NCBI RefSeq assembly: GCF_004342425.1
Contig: NZ_SLWQ01000010.1
Location: 1-64,000 of the forward strand
Direction: 5' to 3'
Source of the DNA: Dokdonella fugitiva
GTDB taxonomy: Bacteria; Pseudomonadota; Gammaproteobacteria; Xanthomonadales; Rhodanobacteraceae
DNA length: 64,000 nt
Shown: in pieces, positions 19,116 to 28,914 of the stretch
Position numbering within the stretch: position 1 is the first letter of the stretch
Layout: each line of letters starts with the position of its first letter
Position numbers and translations under genes: made by a program
The notes under the pieces: model-generated
Databases searched by the model: none
What the model was told of the DNA's origin: nothing
What the model saw: the letters and a program-made list of their open reading frames with translations, nothing else

Positions 19116-20056
19116 TGCGGCTGGAACTCCTTGGGCTGGTCGCGGCCGAGCAGCAGGCTGTCCGAGGCGCCGAGCTTGTCGGAGAGCTGCTTGAGCGAGC
19201 GCAGCGTCTCGCGCAGCTCGAGCACGGTCGGTCCGATCTGGCGCAGCCCCTGGTTGCTGAACGCGCCGATCGCGGCGCGATTGTCATCGACGAGCAGGCC
19301 GGCCGATTCGGCCATCTTGTTGACCGAAGCGAGCGCGGCGTCGGCGGTCTGGATCAGTTTGCGCGCGTCGTCGCGCACGAGCGCATTGGTCGAATTCGCC
19401 ACCGTGTCGATCGTCGCGAGCGTCTTCTTCATCGCCGCGGTCGCCTCGGCAAGCTGGTGCACCGCGGTGGCGATGTCGCCGCGTTGCTCGGCGAGCGCGC
19501 CGCTGAGCGCGTCGAGGTGTTCCAGCGTCGCCGAAATGCGGTCGACGTTGTCCGCCGACAGGATCTCGCCCATGCGCAGCAGCAGGTCATTGGCGGTGAC
19601 GACGATGTCCGAGCCCGAGGCGAGCAGCTTCGACAGCGCCGATTCCTCCGACGGAATCACCGGCACCGGGTGTTCGCGCGTCGGCAGCAGCGGCGGGCTG
19701 CCCGGCGCGCCGCCGGAGAGCTGGATGAAGGACAGTCCGGTCACGCCCTGCAGCGCGAGCTTCGCGCGCGTGTCTTCCTTCACCGGTGCCGCCGCATCGA
19801 GGCGCACGCGCGCGACCACCTTGCGCGGGTCGTCGGCGGCGAGGTGCAGCTCGCGCACTTCGCCGACCTTGATGCCGTTGTATTGCACGAGGCCGCCGAC
19901 CGAGAGGCCGCTGACCGCCTCGGTGAAGACGATGTCGTAGTCGGCGTAGCGCTGGTCGACGCCGGTCTTGGACATCCACAGCACGAACGCGAGCGCGAGC
20001 ACGAAGGCGCCGATCGTGAAGGCGCCGATGAGGACGTGGTGGGCGCGGGTTTCCAT
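19112..20056 (-). CDS. mlaD: MlaD-family MCE lipid-transport protein
   Basis: A 314-residue protein with one N-terminal membrane anchor (about 6-28, HVLIGAFTIGAFVLALAFVL). It then has a single MCE domain (about 38-115) with YDIVFTEAVSGLSVGGLVQY and ALQGVTGLSFIQLSGG. The long remaining helical part (about 130-314) resembles the needle-forming helices of larger MCE proteins. It should assemble as a ring on the permease in the inner membrane and present lipids to the periplasm. ATG 20056 has AGGAA 8 nt upstream; an upstream in-frame start would add 26 polar residues before the anchor and is less likely. It lies 4 bp after mlaF and overlaps the lipoprotein gene. It is longer than E. coli MlaD (about 180 aa). 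Confidence 0.9.
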   Translation of the reverse strand: METRAHHVLIGAFTIGAFVLALAFVLWMSKTGVDQRYADYDIVFTEAVSGLSVGGLVQYNGIKVGEVRELHLAADDPRKVVARVRLDAAAPVKEDTRAKLALQGVTGLSFIQLSGGAPGSPPLLPTREHPVPVIPSEESALSKLLASGSDIVVTANDLLLRMGEILSADNVDRISATLEHLDALSGALAEQRGDIATAVHQLAEATAAMKKTLATIDTVANSTNALVRDDARKLIQTADAALASVNKMAESAGLLVDDNRAAIGAFSNQGLRQIGPTVLELRETLRSLKQLSDKLGASDSLLLGRDQPKEFQPQ

Positions 20057-20060
20057 GCGG

Positions 20061-20888
20061 TCAGTTCCTGGTGGGGGCGGCATACGCCGCGATGCGCTTG
20101 GAAGACGAAACCGCGCGCTCGGCCGCGCGTCCACGCGGGCCCTGGAAATACTCCTGCACCCAGGCGTCGTCGCAGCGTTCGACCTTGTCGAGCGTGTCGG
20201 CGACGAGCACGCGCTTCTGCGAAAGCACGGCGACGCGGTCGCAGATCGTGTAGAGGGTGTCGAGGTCGTGCGTGATAAGGAACACGGTGAGGCCGAGGCT
20301 CTCGCGCAGGGTCAGGATCAGCTGGTCGAACGCCGCCGCGCCGATCGGGTCGAGGCCGGCGGTCGGCTCGTCGAGGAACAGGATGTCCGGGTCGAGCGCG
20401 ATCGCGCGCGCGAGCGCCGCGCGCTTGACCATGCCGCCGGAGAGCTGCGCCGGGAATTTCGCGCCCGCGTCGGGCGGCAGGCCGGCGAGGGCGATCTTCA
20501 GCGCCGCGAAGCGCTGCATCAGCGCGAGCGGCAGGTCGTGGTGCTCGCGCATCGGCACCATCACGTTGTCGGCGACCGACAGCGAGGAGAACAGCGCACC
20601 GTTCTGGAACAGCACGCCGCAGCGGCGCTCGACCGCGATGCGCTCCTCGTCGCCCGCCTTCATCATGTCGGTGCCGAGCAGCCTCACGCTGCCGGCAGCG
20701 GGCCGGTTGAGGCCGATGATCGAGCGCAGCAGCACCGACTTGCCGCTGCCCGAACCGCCGACGACGCCGACGATCTCGCCGCGGCGTACGTCGAGGTCGA
20801 GGCCCTCGTGCACGACCTGCGCGCCGAACTGGTTGCGCAGGCCGCGCACCTCGATGACGCGGTCGGATCCGTTCGCCGGCGCGTTCAT
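20061..20888 (-). CDS. mlaF: ABC transporter ATP-binding protein, MlaF type
   Basis: A 275-residue ATPase. Walker A is GGSGSGKS (about 44-51), the Q loop is in LFQNGALFSSLSV, the signature is LSGGMVKR (about 150), and Walker B is ILFLDEPTAGLD, followed by FLITHDLDT with the switch His. The GALFSSLSVADNV stretch and the LSGGM signature are typical for MlaF/MCE-associated ATPases rather than ordinary importers. It powers lipid movement through the MlaE/MlaD complex. The start overlaps the mlaE stop by four bases (20885-20888) and mlaD follows after 4 bp. The extended C-terminal tail (about 250-275) with PRGRAAERAV is poorly conserved. Confidence 0.93.
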   Translation of the reverse strand: MNAPANGSDRVIEVRGLRNQFGAQVVHEGLDLDVRRGEIVGVVGGSGSGKSVLLRSIIGLNRPAAGSVRLLGTDMMKAGDEERIAVERRCGVLFQNGALFSSLSVADNVMVPMREHHDLPLALMQRFAALKIALAGLPPDAGAKFPAQLSGGMVKRAALARAIALDPDILFLDEPTAGLDPIGAAAFDQLILTLRESLGLTVFLITHDLDTLYTICDRVAVLSQKRVLVADTLDKVERCDDAWVQEYFQGPRGRAAERAVSSSKRIAAYAAPTRN

Positions 20889-21994
20889 ACGTCGATCTCC
20901 ATGTAGAAGATCGCGGCGAGCGCATCGACGAGGATCGCGACGAAAATCGACTGCACCACGCTCGAGGTCGTGTGCGTGCCGACCGACTCGGCGCTGCCGG
21001 ACACCTTGAAGCCTTCGAGGCAGCCGATCGAGGCGATCAGGAACGCGAAGATCGGCGCCTTGCTCATGCCGACCCAGAAGTGGCGCGTCGCGGCGAGGTC
21101 GTGGAAGCGCGTCACGAACATCGTCGGCGAGATGTCCATGCTCAGCGCGCAGACCAGCGCGCCGCCGACGATGCCCGAGAGCATCGCGATGAACGCGAGC
21201 GCCGGCAGCGCGACGAGCAGGGCGAGCAGGCGCGGCAGCACGAGCACTTCGACCGGATCGAGGCCGAGCGTGCGGATCGCATCGATCTCCTCGCGCGATT
21301 TCATCGAGCCGATCTGCGCGGTGAACGCGCTGCCCGAGCGGCCGGCGATGAGGATCGCGGTGAGCAGCACGCCGAACTCGCGCAGGAACGAATAGCCGAT
21401 CAGCTCGACCGTGAAGACGGTGGCGCCGAAGTCCTTGAGCACGGTCGCGCCGAGGAAGGCAACGACCGCGCCGACGAGGAAGTTGAGCAGCACGACGATC
21501 GGCACCGCGTCGAGGCCGGTCTGTTCGAGATGGAACGCGAGCGAGGTGAGGCGCCAGCGGCGCGGAACGAACAGGCACCGCGCGAGCGTCGCGAGCACGA
21601 GGCCGATGAAGCCGAGCAGCTGCGAGGCATCGCGCGCGACCTGTTCGGCCGCGGCGCCGGTACGCGCGAGCAGCGCGACCAGGCCGCCGTCGGCGGGTGG
21701 CGGCCCCTTCACGGCGACGTCGGCTTCGGCCACGGCGTCGACGAGCGCGCGGCGCGTCGCGTCGAGGCCGTCGACGCCGCGCTCGCCGGCGAGGTCGAGC
21801 AGGAGGCGCGCGCCGGAGGTGTCAAGCCGGGCGATTCCGCTCGCGTCCACGCGCAGGGATCGTCCATGCCTGCGCGCGAGCGCGGCGACCTCGGCGGCGA
21901 GCACGGGCGCGGCGGCGATGGTCCAGTCGCCCGCCGCGACGACGACGTCGCCGTCCTGGCCGTGGCGGAGTGTGGCAGTCCCTGCAGCGCTCAT
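20885..21994 (-). CDS. mlaE: STAS-fused MlaE-family lipid ABC permease
   Basis: A 369-residue permease. The N-terminal 90 or so residues look like a STAS domain (RVDASGIARLDTSGARLLLDL), the fold of the separate subunit MlaB. The MlaE permease follows at about 115-369, with IVVLLNFLVGAVVAFLGA, FLREFGVLLTAILIAGRSG and the helix-loop EEIDAIRTLGLDPVEVLVLPR. The fusion replaces a free MlaB. First gene of the operon permease-ATPase-MCE-lipoprotein, transcribed away from the divergent exporter gene with 97 bp between the starts. Known family role: phospholipid traffic that keeps outer-membrane asymmetry. Direction of transport is not readable here. Confidence 0.93.
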   Translation of the reverse strand: MSAAGTATLRHGQDGDVVVAAGDWTIAAAPVLAAEVAALARRHGRSLRVDASGIARLDTSGARLLLDLAGERGVDGLDATRRALVDAVAEADVAVKGPPPADGGLVALLARTGAAAEQVARDASQLLGFIGLVLATLARCLFVPRRWRLTSLAFHLEQTGLDAVPIVVLLNFLVGAVVAFLGATVLKDFGATVFTVELIGYSFLREFGVLLTAILIAGRSGSAFTAQIGSMKSREEIDAIRTLGLDPVEVLVLPRLLALLVALPALAFIAMLSGIVGGALVCALSMDISPTMFVTRFHDLAATRHFWVGMSKAPIFAFLIASIGCLEGFKVSGSAESVGTHTTSSVVQSIFVAILVDALAAIFYMEIDV

Positions 21995-22091
21995 CGCGCA
22001 AGGCTAACAGGCTGGCCGATGATCGCAAACGCGCCTCGGCCGCGAACGTGAACGCTCGCCAACGAGCGTGCCCGCACGGCATCATTGCGCG

Positions 22092-23354
22092 ATGGAAAGG
22101 GCAGGTTTCACGCAGCGAGCCGGTGGCGACGCCGAACTGAAGACGCGCATCGGCTTCGTCGTCGAGCTGTCGCGGCGCCTGCATGAATACGGCACCACCG
22201 CACCGCGTCTCGAGGACGTCGTCAACCTCGTCAGCGCGCGCCTCGGCCTCGCCTGCAACGTGCTGTCGACGCCGACTTCGATCGTGATGTCGTTCTCCGA
22301 CCCCTCGCGCGGCGACGACCTCGCCGAGACGACCCAGGTCGTGCGCGTGCCCCCCGGCGAGGTGAACCTCAAGCGCCTGTGCCAGGTCGACGAGATCGCC
22401 GACCGCGTGATCGCCGGCGAACTCGATTTCGTCGAAGGACGCCGCCAGCTGCGCGCGATCGGCGAGCGCCCGCCGAGCCGCAGCAGCGACATGGCCGGCG
22501 TGCTCAGCTTCGGCGTGTCGTCGGCGGCGATCGCGGCGATCCTGCACACCGGCTGGCGCGAAGCCGCCGTCGCCGGGCTCAACGGCCTGCTGATCGGCGC
22601 GATCTCGCTCGCGCCGCGGCGCTGGCCGTCATTCGCGCCCGCCCTCGAAGCCGCCGCGGCGCTGCTGTGCACGATCGTCGCGATCGTGGTCGCGCAATGG
22701 GTGGCGCCGATCTCGTTGCGGCCGGTCGTGCTGGCGAGCCTGATCGTGCTGCTGCCGGGCATGACCTTGACCACGGCGGTGCGCGAGCTGTCGAGCCAGC
22801 ACCTCATCTCCGGCACCGCGCGCATGATGGGCGCGGCGACGACCCTGCTCAAGCTCATCTTCGGCACCGCCGCGGCGCTGCAGCTCGGTGCATTGCTCGG
22901 CATCGTGCCGCCGACCGCCGATTCGGCGCCGTTGCCCGCGTGGGCCGGGCCGTGCGGCGTGATCGCCGCGGCGTTCTCGTTCGCCGTGCTGTTCAAGAGC
23001 CCGCTGCGCTTCTACCCGGTGGTGATCGCCGCGCCGATCCTCGGCTACGCCTGCACGCAGATCGGCGGGGCGCACGTGCCGCCCGCGTTCGGTACCTTCC
23101 TCGGCAGCCTCGTCGTCGGCGCCGCGAGCAACCTGTTCGCGCGCGTGATGCAGCGCCCCGGCGCGCTCGTGCGCGAGACCGGCATCATCCTGCTCGTGCC
23201 GGGCAGCGTCGGTTTCCGCAGCCTCAGCTACGTGCTCGACCGCGAGGTACTGCTCGGCATCGACACGGCGATCACGATGGCCGCGCTGCTCACCGCGATC
23301 GTCGCCGGCCTGCTGTTCGGCGACTTCCTCGTCACGCCGCGGCGCAAGCTGTGA
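22092..23354 (+). CDS. ThrE-type threonine/serine exporter family protein (DUF1212)
   Basis: A 420-residue membrane protein of the ThrE family. The N-terminal soluble domain (about 10-130) carries LSRRLHEYGTTAPRLEDVV and ACNVLSTPTSIVMSF, family signatures. About ten hydrophobic segments follow from residue 140, including LRPVVLASLIVLLPGMTLTTAVREL and the second half VVIAAPILGYACTQIGG and LLVPGSVGFRSLSYVL, which match the C-terminal ThrE (DUF3815-like) half. Members export small amino acids or dicarboxylates; substrate is not determinable here. I start at ATG 22092; GTG 22068 is possible but lies in a CGCTCG-CCAA-CGAGCG hairpin (22053-22068). It overlaps the next gene by one base (TGATG), so the two form an operon. 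Confidence 0.85.
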   Translation: MERAGFTQRAGGDAELKTRIGFVVELSRRLHEYGTTAPRLEDVVNLVSARLGLACNVLSTPTSIVMSFSDPSRGDDLAETTQVVRVPPGEVNLKRLCQVDEIADRVIAGELDFVEGRRQLRAIGERPPSRSSDMAGVLSFGVSSAAIAAILHTGWREAAVAGLNGLLIGAISLAPRRWPSFAPALEAAAALLCTIVAIVVAQWVAPISLRPVVLASLIVLLPGMTLTTAVRELSSQHLISGTARMMGAATTLLKLIFGTAAALQLGALLGIVPPTADSAPLPAWAGPCGVIAAAFSFAVLFKSPLRFYPVVIAAPILGYACTQIGGAHVPPAFGTFLGSLVVGAASNLFARVMQRPGALVRETGIILLVPGSVGFRSLSYVLDREVLLGIDTAITMAALLTAIVAGLLFGDFLVTPRRKL

Positions 23355-24028
23355 TGTTCGCGAGGCTTCCGCGCTGGGTGCTGGGCGGCGGCGCGCTGCT
23401 CGCGTTCGTCGCCGGCATCGTCAATGCGAGCGGCTTCCTCGGCGTGCAGCACCAGGGCATCACGCACCTGACCGGCACGACGACGATGCTCGGCATCGCG
23501 CTCGGCGGGCGCGACATGGCCGGCATGCTCCACTTCGCCGCGCTGATCGGCGCGTTCATGGCCGGCTGCGTCGCGAGCGGCATGATCGTGCAGGATTCGA
23601 CCCTGCGCCTCGGTCGCCGCTACGGCGTCGTGCTGGTGATCGAGGGCGCGCTGCTCGCCCTGGCGGTGCCGTTGCTCGTGCGTGGCGACGTCGCCGGCGA
23701 ATACCTCGCCTCGGCCGCGTGCGGCCTGCAGAACGCGATGGCGAGCACCTACAGCGGCGCGGTGCTGCGCACGACGCATTTCTCCGGCACGCTCACGGAC
23801 CTCGGCATCTTCATCGGCCACCGGCTGCGCGGCCTGCCGGTCGACGCGCGCCGCGTGCGCCTGCTGCTCGCGCTCGTGCTCGCCTTCCTCTGCGGCGCGG
23901 TCGCGGGGACGTGGCTGTTCGGCCGCCTCGGATACGCCGCGCTGTACGTGCCGGCTGCCGCGACGGCGACGATCGGTTCCGTCTACGGCATCTACCAGCA
24001 CCTGCGCGCGCGCCGCGCAGGTGGCTGA
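23354..24028 (+). CDS. DUF1275 (YoaK-like) membrane protein
   Basis: A 224-residue polytopic membrane protein of the DUF1275/YoaK family, function unknown. Six hydrophobic segments are visible. Family blocks are FVAGIVNASGFLG (near 18), GITHLTGTTTMLGIAL (near 35) and the CGLQNAMASTYSGAVLRTTH region (about 123-142), followed by GTLTDLGIFIGH. The ATG shares its A with the TGA of the upstream exporter gene, giving coupled translation. Some members are suspected transporters, but nothing here identifies a substrate. Confidence 0.88.
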   Translation: MFARLPRWVLGGGALLAFVAGIVNASGFLGVQHQGITHLTGTTTMLGIALGGRDMAGMLHFAALIGAFMAGCVASGMIVQDSTLRLGRRYGVVLVIEGALLALAVPLLVRGDVAGEYLASAACGLQNAMASTYSGAVLRTTHFSGTLTDLGIFIGHRLRGLPVDARRVRLLLALVLAFLCGAVAGTWLFGRLGYAALYVPAAATATIGSVYGIYQHLRARRAGG

Positions 24029-24033
24029 GGCAG

Positions 24034-24063
24034 CGCCGGCCGACGCGTGCGCGGCGGCCGGCG
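24034..24063. terminator. Stem-loop between convergent genes
   Basis: CGCCGGCC (24034-24041) pairs perfectly with GGCCGGCG (24056-24063) around a 14-nt GC-rich loop, in the 46-bp space between the convergent DUF1275 and dps genes. No T run is seen on either strand, so bidirectional termination is only possible. Confidence 0.35.
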
Positions 24064-24074
24064 GGGCGCGGGGC

Positions 24075-24542
24075 TCACTTCAGCAGCGAGCGCAGCATCC
24101 ACGCGGTCTTCTCGTGCTCCTGCATGCGCTGGGTCGCGAGGTCGGCGGTCGGCTGGTCGTCGGCCTTGTCGGCGACGCGGAACACGTCGCGCGCGGTGCG
24201 GGCGACCGTCTCGTGGCCCTCGACGAGCTGCTGCACCATACCCTTCCAGTCCGGCACGCCGGTCTCCTCGGCGATCGCGGTGAGCTTGCCGAACTGCGTG
24301 TACGAACCGGGCGCGTAGACGTCGAGCGCGCGGATGCGCTCGGCGATCGCGTCGGCCGCGGTCCACAACGCGTTGTATTGCGTCTCGAACATGAGGTGCA
24401 GCGTGTTGAACATCGTGCCGGTCACGTTCCAGTGGAAGCTGTGCGTCTTGAGGTACAGCGAATACGTGTCGGCGAGCAGGCGCGACAGGTTCTTCGCGAT
24501 GCTTTCCCGGTCCTTCTTGGCGATGCCGATGTCGATGGCCAT
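24075..24542 (-). CDS. dps: Dps-family ferritin-like DNA-protection protein
   Basis: A 155-residue Dps. It forms dodecamers that oxidise and store iron and shield DNA under oxidative or starvation stress. The intersubunit ferroxidase ligands are visible: His37 in the HSFHWNVTG motif, His49, Asp64 and Glu68 in [12 protein letters not shown]. The length matches the family. The ATG has GGAG six to seven bases upstream. It is a single gene between a convergent membrane-protein gene and the divergent hrpA. Regulation (OxyR or sigma-S in relatives) cannot be confirmed from the 141-bp upstream region. Confidence 0.95.
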   Translation of the reverse strand: MAIDIGIAKKDRESIAKNLSRLLADTYSLYLKTHSFHWNVTGTMFNTLHLMFETQYNALWTAADAIAERIRALDVYAPGSYTQFGKLTAIAEETGVPDWKGMVQQLVEGHETVARTARDVFRVADKADDQPTADLATQRMQEHEKTAWMLRSLLK

Positions 24543-24683
24543 GGGTGCACTCCGGTGTGGAGCATCTAGGCTAGCGCGTCCGCCTGCCGGGGGGAAATCG
24601 AAACGCGCGATCGGTGCGATAGCCGCCGGATATGGCCGCCACGGGCGCTCGCATCGCGCGCGCGCATCGCCGACAATTCGCCG

Positions 24684-27600
24684 ATGTCCGATTTGAAGTC
24701 CCTGCGCGACGCGCTCGATACGGTGATGGCGCGCGACGCCGGCCGCCTGCTCGCGCGCTGGCGGCGCGTGTCCGCTCGCCCGGAAGAACGCGACGTTGCC
24801 GCATTGCGCGAGGCGATCGCCGCGTCCGCGGCCGAGCGTGCCGCGCGCGCGGCGCGCGTGCCGGACATCGCGCTCGATGCCTCGTTACCCATCAGCGCGC
24901 GCGCCGACGAGATCGTCGCGCTGATCCGCAAGCACCAGGTGCTCGTGCTCGCCGGCGAAACAGGCTCGGGCAAGACCACGCAACTGCCCAAGCTCTGCCT
25001 CGCCGCGGGCCGCGGTACCGCCGGCCTGATCGGCTGCACGCAGCCGCGGCGCATCGCTGCGCGCAGCGTTGCGCGGCGCGTCGCCGCCGAGCTCGGCAGC
25101 GAGGTCGGGCGGCTGGTCGGCTTCCAGGTTCGCTTCGCCGACCAGGTGTCGGACCAGACGCTGGTCAAGTTCATGACCGACGGCATCCTGCTCGCCGAGA
25201 CGCAGGGCGACCCCTGGCTCGGTGCGTACGACACGATCATCCTCGACGAGGCGCACGAGCGCAGCCTCAACATCGACTTCCTGCTCGGCTACCTCAAGCG
25301 CCTGCTCGCGAAGCGGCGCGACCTCAAGCTCGTGGTGACGTCGGCGACGATCGATACCGCGCGCTTCGCGCGCCATTTCGGCGATGCGCCAGTGGTCGAG
25401 GTGGAAGGCCGCACCTATCCGGTCGAGGTGCGCTGGCGGAAATGGGGTCAGGTTCATTCGTCGTCCGACGAACCTGCGGACCGCGCGCGCAGTCCGAAGA
25501 ATGAACCTGACCCCATTTCCCTCGCCGAGCAGGTCGTCGCCGTCGCCGACGAGATCACGCGCGAGGATCCGCGCGGCGACGTGCTCGTGTTCCTGCCCGG
25601 CGAGCGCGAGATCCGCGACGTGCACCTCGCGCTGTCGCGGCGCAAGTACCGCGAGACGGAAGTGCTCGCGCTGTATGCGCGCCTGTCCGCGGCCGAGCAG
25701 GACCGCGTGTTCAGGCCGGGGCCGCAGCGGCGCATCGTACTCGCGACCAACGTCGCCGAGACCTCGCTCACGGTGCCGCGCATCCGCTACGTGATCGATG
25801 CCGGCACCGCGCGCGTGAAGCGCTACAGCCCGCGCAACCAGCTCGAGCGCCTGCACGTTGAGCCGATCTCGCAGGCCGCGGCGGACCAGCGCAAGGGACG
25901 TTGCGGCCGCGTCGGCCCGGGCATCTGCTACCGCCTCTACGACGAGCAGGACTACCTGCAGCGCGCGCGCTACACCGATCCGGAGATCCTGCGCTCGTCG
26001 CTCGCCGGCGTGATCCTGCGCATGCTCGCGCTCAGGCTCGGCGACCCGGCGGATTTCCCGTTCGTCGAAGCGCCGTCGGAGCGCGCGATCGGCGACGGCT
26101 ATCGCCGCCTCGCCGAACTCGGCGCGATCGAGGACGCGGCGATGCGGACGCCGGCAGGCGCGGACGATCGCAACGCCGGCCACGCTCCCCGTGCAGGACG
26201 GAAGCAACCCGGCTGGAGGCTGACGGCGATCGGCCAGGCCCTCGCCCGGCTGCCGGTCGACGTCTCCCTCGGACGCATGCTGGTCGAGGCCGAAAAGCGC
26301 GGCGTGCTGCGCGAATTGCTCGTGCTCGCTTCGTTCCTCAGCGTGCAGGACCCACGCCAGCGGCCGGCCGAGGCGCGACAGCAGGCCGACGCGGCGCATG
26401 CCCAGTTCGCCGACGCGAAGTCGGACTTCAACGCGGTGCTGCGGTTGTGGGCGGCCTACGGCGCGGCGCACGAGGAACTCACGCAGTCGAAGCTGCGCGA
26501 CTGGTGCGAGGCGCGCTTCCTGTCGTTCCTGCGCATGCGGGAATGGCGCGAACTGCATCGCCAGCTGCTGCTCGCGTATGCCACCGATGGCGACCGGCTC
26601 GCCGACGAGGGCGTCGCGCCCGCGTCGCGCCCGCGCGGTGGTCCTGCCGGGCGGGCGCAGGGCGCGTCGCCGGGATCGGCGCCGATCGACGTGGAGGCCG
26701 CGACCGCCGACCGCTACGAAGCCGTGCATCGCTGCCTGCTCTCGGGTTGGCCGACCCAGGTCGGCCGCAAGGACGAACGCGGCCAGTACCGCGGCACGCG
26801 CGAGCGCAAGTTCTCGATCTTCCCGGGCTCGGCGCTCGCGAAATCGGCGCCGCAGTGGCTGCTCGCGGGACAGATCCTCGACCTGCAGAAGGTCTATGCG
26901 ATGTCCTGCGCGAAGGTCGAACCCGCGTGGATCGAGCAGCAGGCGGCGCATCTCGTGCGCAAGAGCTGGCGCGACGCGCACTGGTCGCGCAAGCGCGGCG
27001 CGGTCGTCGCGCACGAGCAGGTGACGCTGTTCGGGCTCGTGCTCGCCGACCAGCGCACAGTGATGTTCGGTCGGCAGGATCCGCCACTCGCGCACGCGAT
27101 CTTCGCGCGCGAAGCGCTCGCGCGCTGCGAGATCGACGCGCGCGCCGACTTCGTGCGCGCGAATGCGCGCGTGCTCGCGCAGGCGCGCGAGATCGAGGCG
27201 AAGCGCCGGCGGTCCGGATTGATCCGGGGCGAGGACGAGCTCGCCGCGTTCTTCGCCGGCAAACTGCCCGCCGACATCAGCACATCCGCTGCGCTCGATG
27301 CGTGGTACCGGCGCGCCACGCCGACGGAGCAGGCCGCCTTGCACTGGTCGCTCGCCGACGTGCTCGCCGAAGAGGCAGGCGCGGGCGCGCGCGACTTCCC
27401 GGCGCGCCTCGACGTCGCCGGGCACGCGTTGCGCCTCGCCTATCGCTTCGTGCCGGGCGACGCCGCCGACGGCGTGACGCTGCATGTACCGCTCGCCCTC
27501 GTCAACGCGGTGCCCGCGGCACGCTGCGAGTGGCTCGTGCCCGGGCTGCTCGCCGGGAAGGTCGCCGAGGCGATCCGTGGCCTGCCCAAGGCGCTGCGCC

Positions 27601-28775
27601 GCAACTTCGTCCCAGCGCCGGATTTCGCCCGCGCATTCGTCGAAGCCGAGCCGCCGCGCGACGAGCCGTTGTACGCGGTGCTCGCGCGCTACCTGCAGCG
27701 CGTCACCGGCGTGGCGGTTTCCGCCACGGACTTCGCCGGCGTCGAGCTGCCCGCCCATCTCGCGATGAACTTCCGCATCGAGGACGAGCAGGGCCGGGTG
27801 CTGGTCGAAAGCCGCGACCTCGCCGCGATCCAGGCGCAATGGACCGGCGCCGCGCGCGTCGCCTTCTCGCGCCGCGCGGACGTCGAACTCACGCGCGAGG
27901 ACGTCACCGGCTTCGACCTCGACGACATTCCCGACAGCGTCGTCTCCAGCGGCGGGCTGACCGCCTTCCCGGCGCTCGTCGATCTCGGCGAAAGCGTCGC
28001 GCTGCGCGTGTTCGAGCGGCGTGACGAGGCGCTCATGCAGCACCGCCGCGGCGTCGAGCGCCTGCTGCGGCGCGCGCTCGCCGACCGCGTCCGCCAGGCG
28101 CAGCGCCAGCTGCCGCTGAAGAACGAGCTGCTGTTGAGGAGCGGCCGCTTTTCGTTTTCCGCGAGCGAAGGCCGCGGTAACAGGACCGGTATCGCGGACG
28201 CGGTGCGTGCGGACATCGTCGAAGGCGCGTTGCGCGAACAGCTCGCCGCCGTCGACCTCGACGTACGCACGCGCAGCGCGTTCGCCACGCTGCGCGATGC
28301 GCTCGCGCGCGGCCTCTTCGCCGCCGCGGTCGAACGCCTCGCCCTGGCCGAAGCGGTCCTCGCCGCGCTGGCGGAACTGCGTCCGCTGCTGCAGCCGCCG
28401 CTGCTCGGCTTCGCGCGTGCGAACTACGACGACCTCGAGGAGCAGCTCGGCGAACTGCTCGCGCCGGGCTTCCTGCGCGACGTCGGGTCGACGCGGCTCG
28501 CGCAGTTCCCGCGCTACCTCAAGGCGATGCGCCTGCGCGCGGAGCGCCTGCGCCAGGATCCCGCGCGCGACCAGGCGCGCATGCTCGCGGTGCAGTTGTA
28601 CTGGCGCGACTATCTCAAGCTGCGTGCCGCGCATGCGGACGATGCGCGGCTGGACGAGTTGCGCTGGCTGGTGGAGGAACTGCGCGTGTCGACGTTCGCG
28701 CAGGAACTGCGCACGGCGGAGCCGGTGTCGCCGAAGCGGCTTGCGAAGCTGGTGGAGGCGTTGCGCGGGACGTGA
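24684..28775 (+). CDS. hrpA: ATP-dependent RNA helicase HrpA
   Basis: A 1363-residue DEAH-box helicase. Walker A is [10 protein letters not shown] (about 90-100), motif II is [10 protein letters not shown] (about 190), and motif III SAT is in VTSATID. Motif V/VI lies in [19 protein letters not shown] and [13 protein letters not shown]. The long C-terminal HrpA-specific half includes [18 protein letters not shown] and [22 protein letters not shown]. coli HrpA is about 1300 aa; extra length comes from linker insertions. The main one, residues about 252-279, is an in-frame palindromic repeat (see 25438-25520). A second low-complexity insert lies near 489-512, before GWRLTAIG. HrpA is implicated in mRNA processing and rescue of stalled ribosomes. 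All helicase motifs are intact, so the protein is probably functional. Confidence 0.95.
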   Translation: MSDLKSLRDALDTVMARDAGRLLARWRRVSARPEERDVAALREAIAASAAERAARAARVPDIALDASLPISARADEIVALIRKHQVLVLAGETGSGKTTQLPKLCLAAGRGTAGLIGCTQPRRIAARSVARRVAAELGSEVGRLVGFQVRFADQVSDQTLVKFMTDGILLAETQGDPWLGAYDTIILDEAHERSLNIDFLLGYLKRLLAKRRDLKLVVTSATIDTARFARHFGDAPVVEVEGRTYPVEVRWRKWGQVHSSSDEPADRARSPKNEPDPISLAEQVVAVADEITREDPRGDVLVFLPGEREIRDVHLALSRRKYRETEVLALYARLSAAEQDRVFRPGPQRRIVLATNVAETSLTVPRIRYVIDAGTARVKRYSPRNQLERLHVEPISQAAADQRKGRCGRVGPGICYRLYDEQDYLQRARYTDPEILRSSLAGVILRMLALRLGDPADFPFVEAPSERAIGDGYRRLAELGAIEDAAMRTPAGADDRNAGHAPRAGRKQPGWRLTAIGQALARLPVDVSLGRMLVEAEKRGVLRELLVLASFLSVQDPRQRPAEARQQADAAHAQFADAKSDFNAVLRLWAAYGAAHEELTQSKLRDWCEARFLSFLRMREWRELHRQLLLAYATDGDRLADEGVAPASRPRGGPAGRAQGASPGSAPIDVEAATADRYEAVHRCLLSGWPTQVGRKDERGQYRGTRERKFSIFPGSALAKSAPQWLLAGQILDLQKVYAMSCAKVEPAWIEQQAAHLVRKSWRDAHWSRKRGAVVAHEQVTLFGLVLADQRTVMFGRQDPPLAHAIFAREALARCEIDARADFVRANARVLAQAREIEAKRRRSGLIRGEDELAAFFAGKLPADISTSAALDAWYRRATPTEQAALHWSLADVLAEEAGAGARDFPARLDVAGHALRLAYRFVPGDAADGVTLHVPLALVNAVPAARCEWLVPGLLAGKVAEAIRGLPKALRRNFVPAPDFARAFVEAEPPRDEPLYAVLARYLQRVTGVAVSATDFAGVELPAHLAMNFRIEDEQGRVLVESRDLAAIQAQWTGAARVAFSRRADVELTREDVTGFDLDDIPDSVVSSGGLTAFPALVDLGESVALRVFERRDEALMQHRRGVERLLRRALADRVRQAQRQLPLKNELLLRSGRFSFSASEGRGNRTGIADAVRADIVEGALREQLAAVDLDVRTRSAFATLRDALARGLFAAAVERLALAEAVLAALAELRPLLQPPLLGFARANYDDLEEQLGELLAPGFLRDVGSTRLAQFPRYLKAMRLRAERLRQDPARDQARMLAVQLYWRDYLKLRAAHADDARLDELRWLVEELRVSTFAQELRTAEPVSPKRLAKLVEALRGT
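25438..25520. repeat. Perfect 22-bp inverted repeat inserted in-frame in hrpA
   Basis: Arms 25438-25459 and 25499-25520 are perfect 22-bp reverse complements (core AAATGGGGTCAGGTTCATT) separated by 39 nt. The loop holds CGTCG-TC-CGACG and CGGAC/GTCCG pairings. The arm sequence resembles REP-type palindromes mobilised by RAYT (IS200-like) transposases, a similarity recalled, not searched. It falls between conserved VEVRWR and SLAEQVV, a variable linker of HrpA, and keeps the frame open. Confidence 0.85.
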
Positions 28776-28914
28776 CGCTGGATAGCGGACCAGTGGAGGT
28801 CGGAGTGCTCGCCACGCGCTGGATCACCGATCAGCGGAGGTCCGCGTCACCTTCAGGGGCCGGATCCCGGATCAGCGTACATCCGCGTACTGTCCGGGAT
28901 GAGCCATCCTGGAC
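28776..28914. repeat. Convergent spacer with imperfect direct repeats
   Basis: The 139 bp between hrpA and the next, convergent gene contain two similar segments 41 bp apart, starting CTGGAT at 28778 and 28819, each ending GGAGGTC-G-GT; about two thirds of 29 positions agree. A third, weaker copy overlaps TCCCGGA...TCCGGGA, which can pair (about 28864-28899). The hairpin may serve termination. Function unknown. Confidence 0.35.

Noticed and set aside
28776..28914. Small RNA gene between hrpA and the convergent gene
   Set aside because: Only imperfect direct repeats and one weak stem are visible; no promoter and terminator pair.
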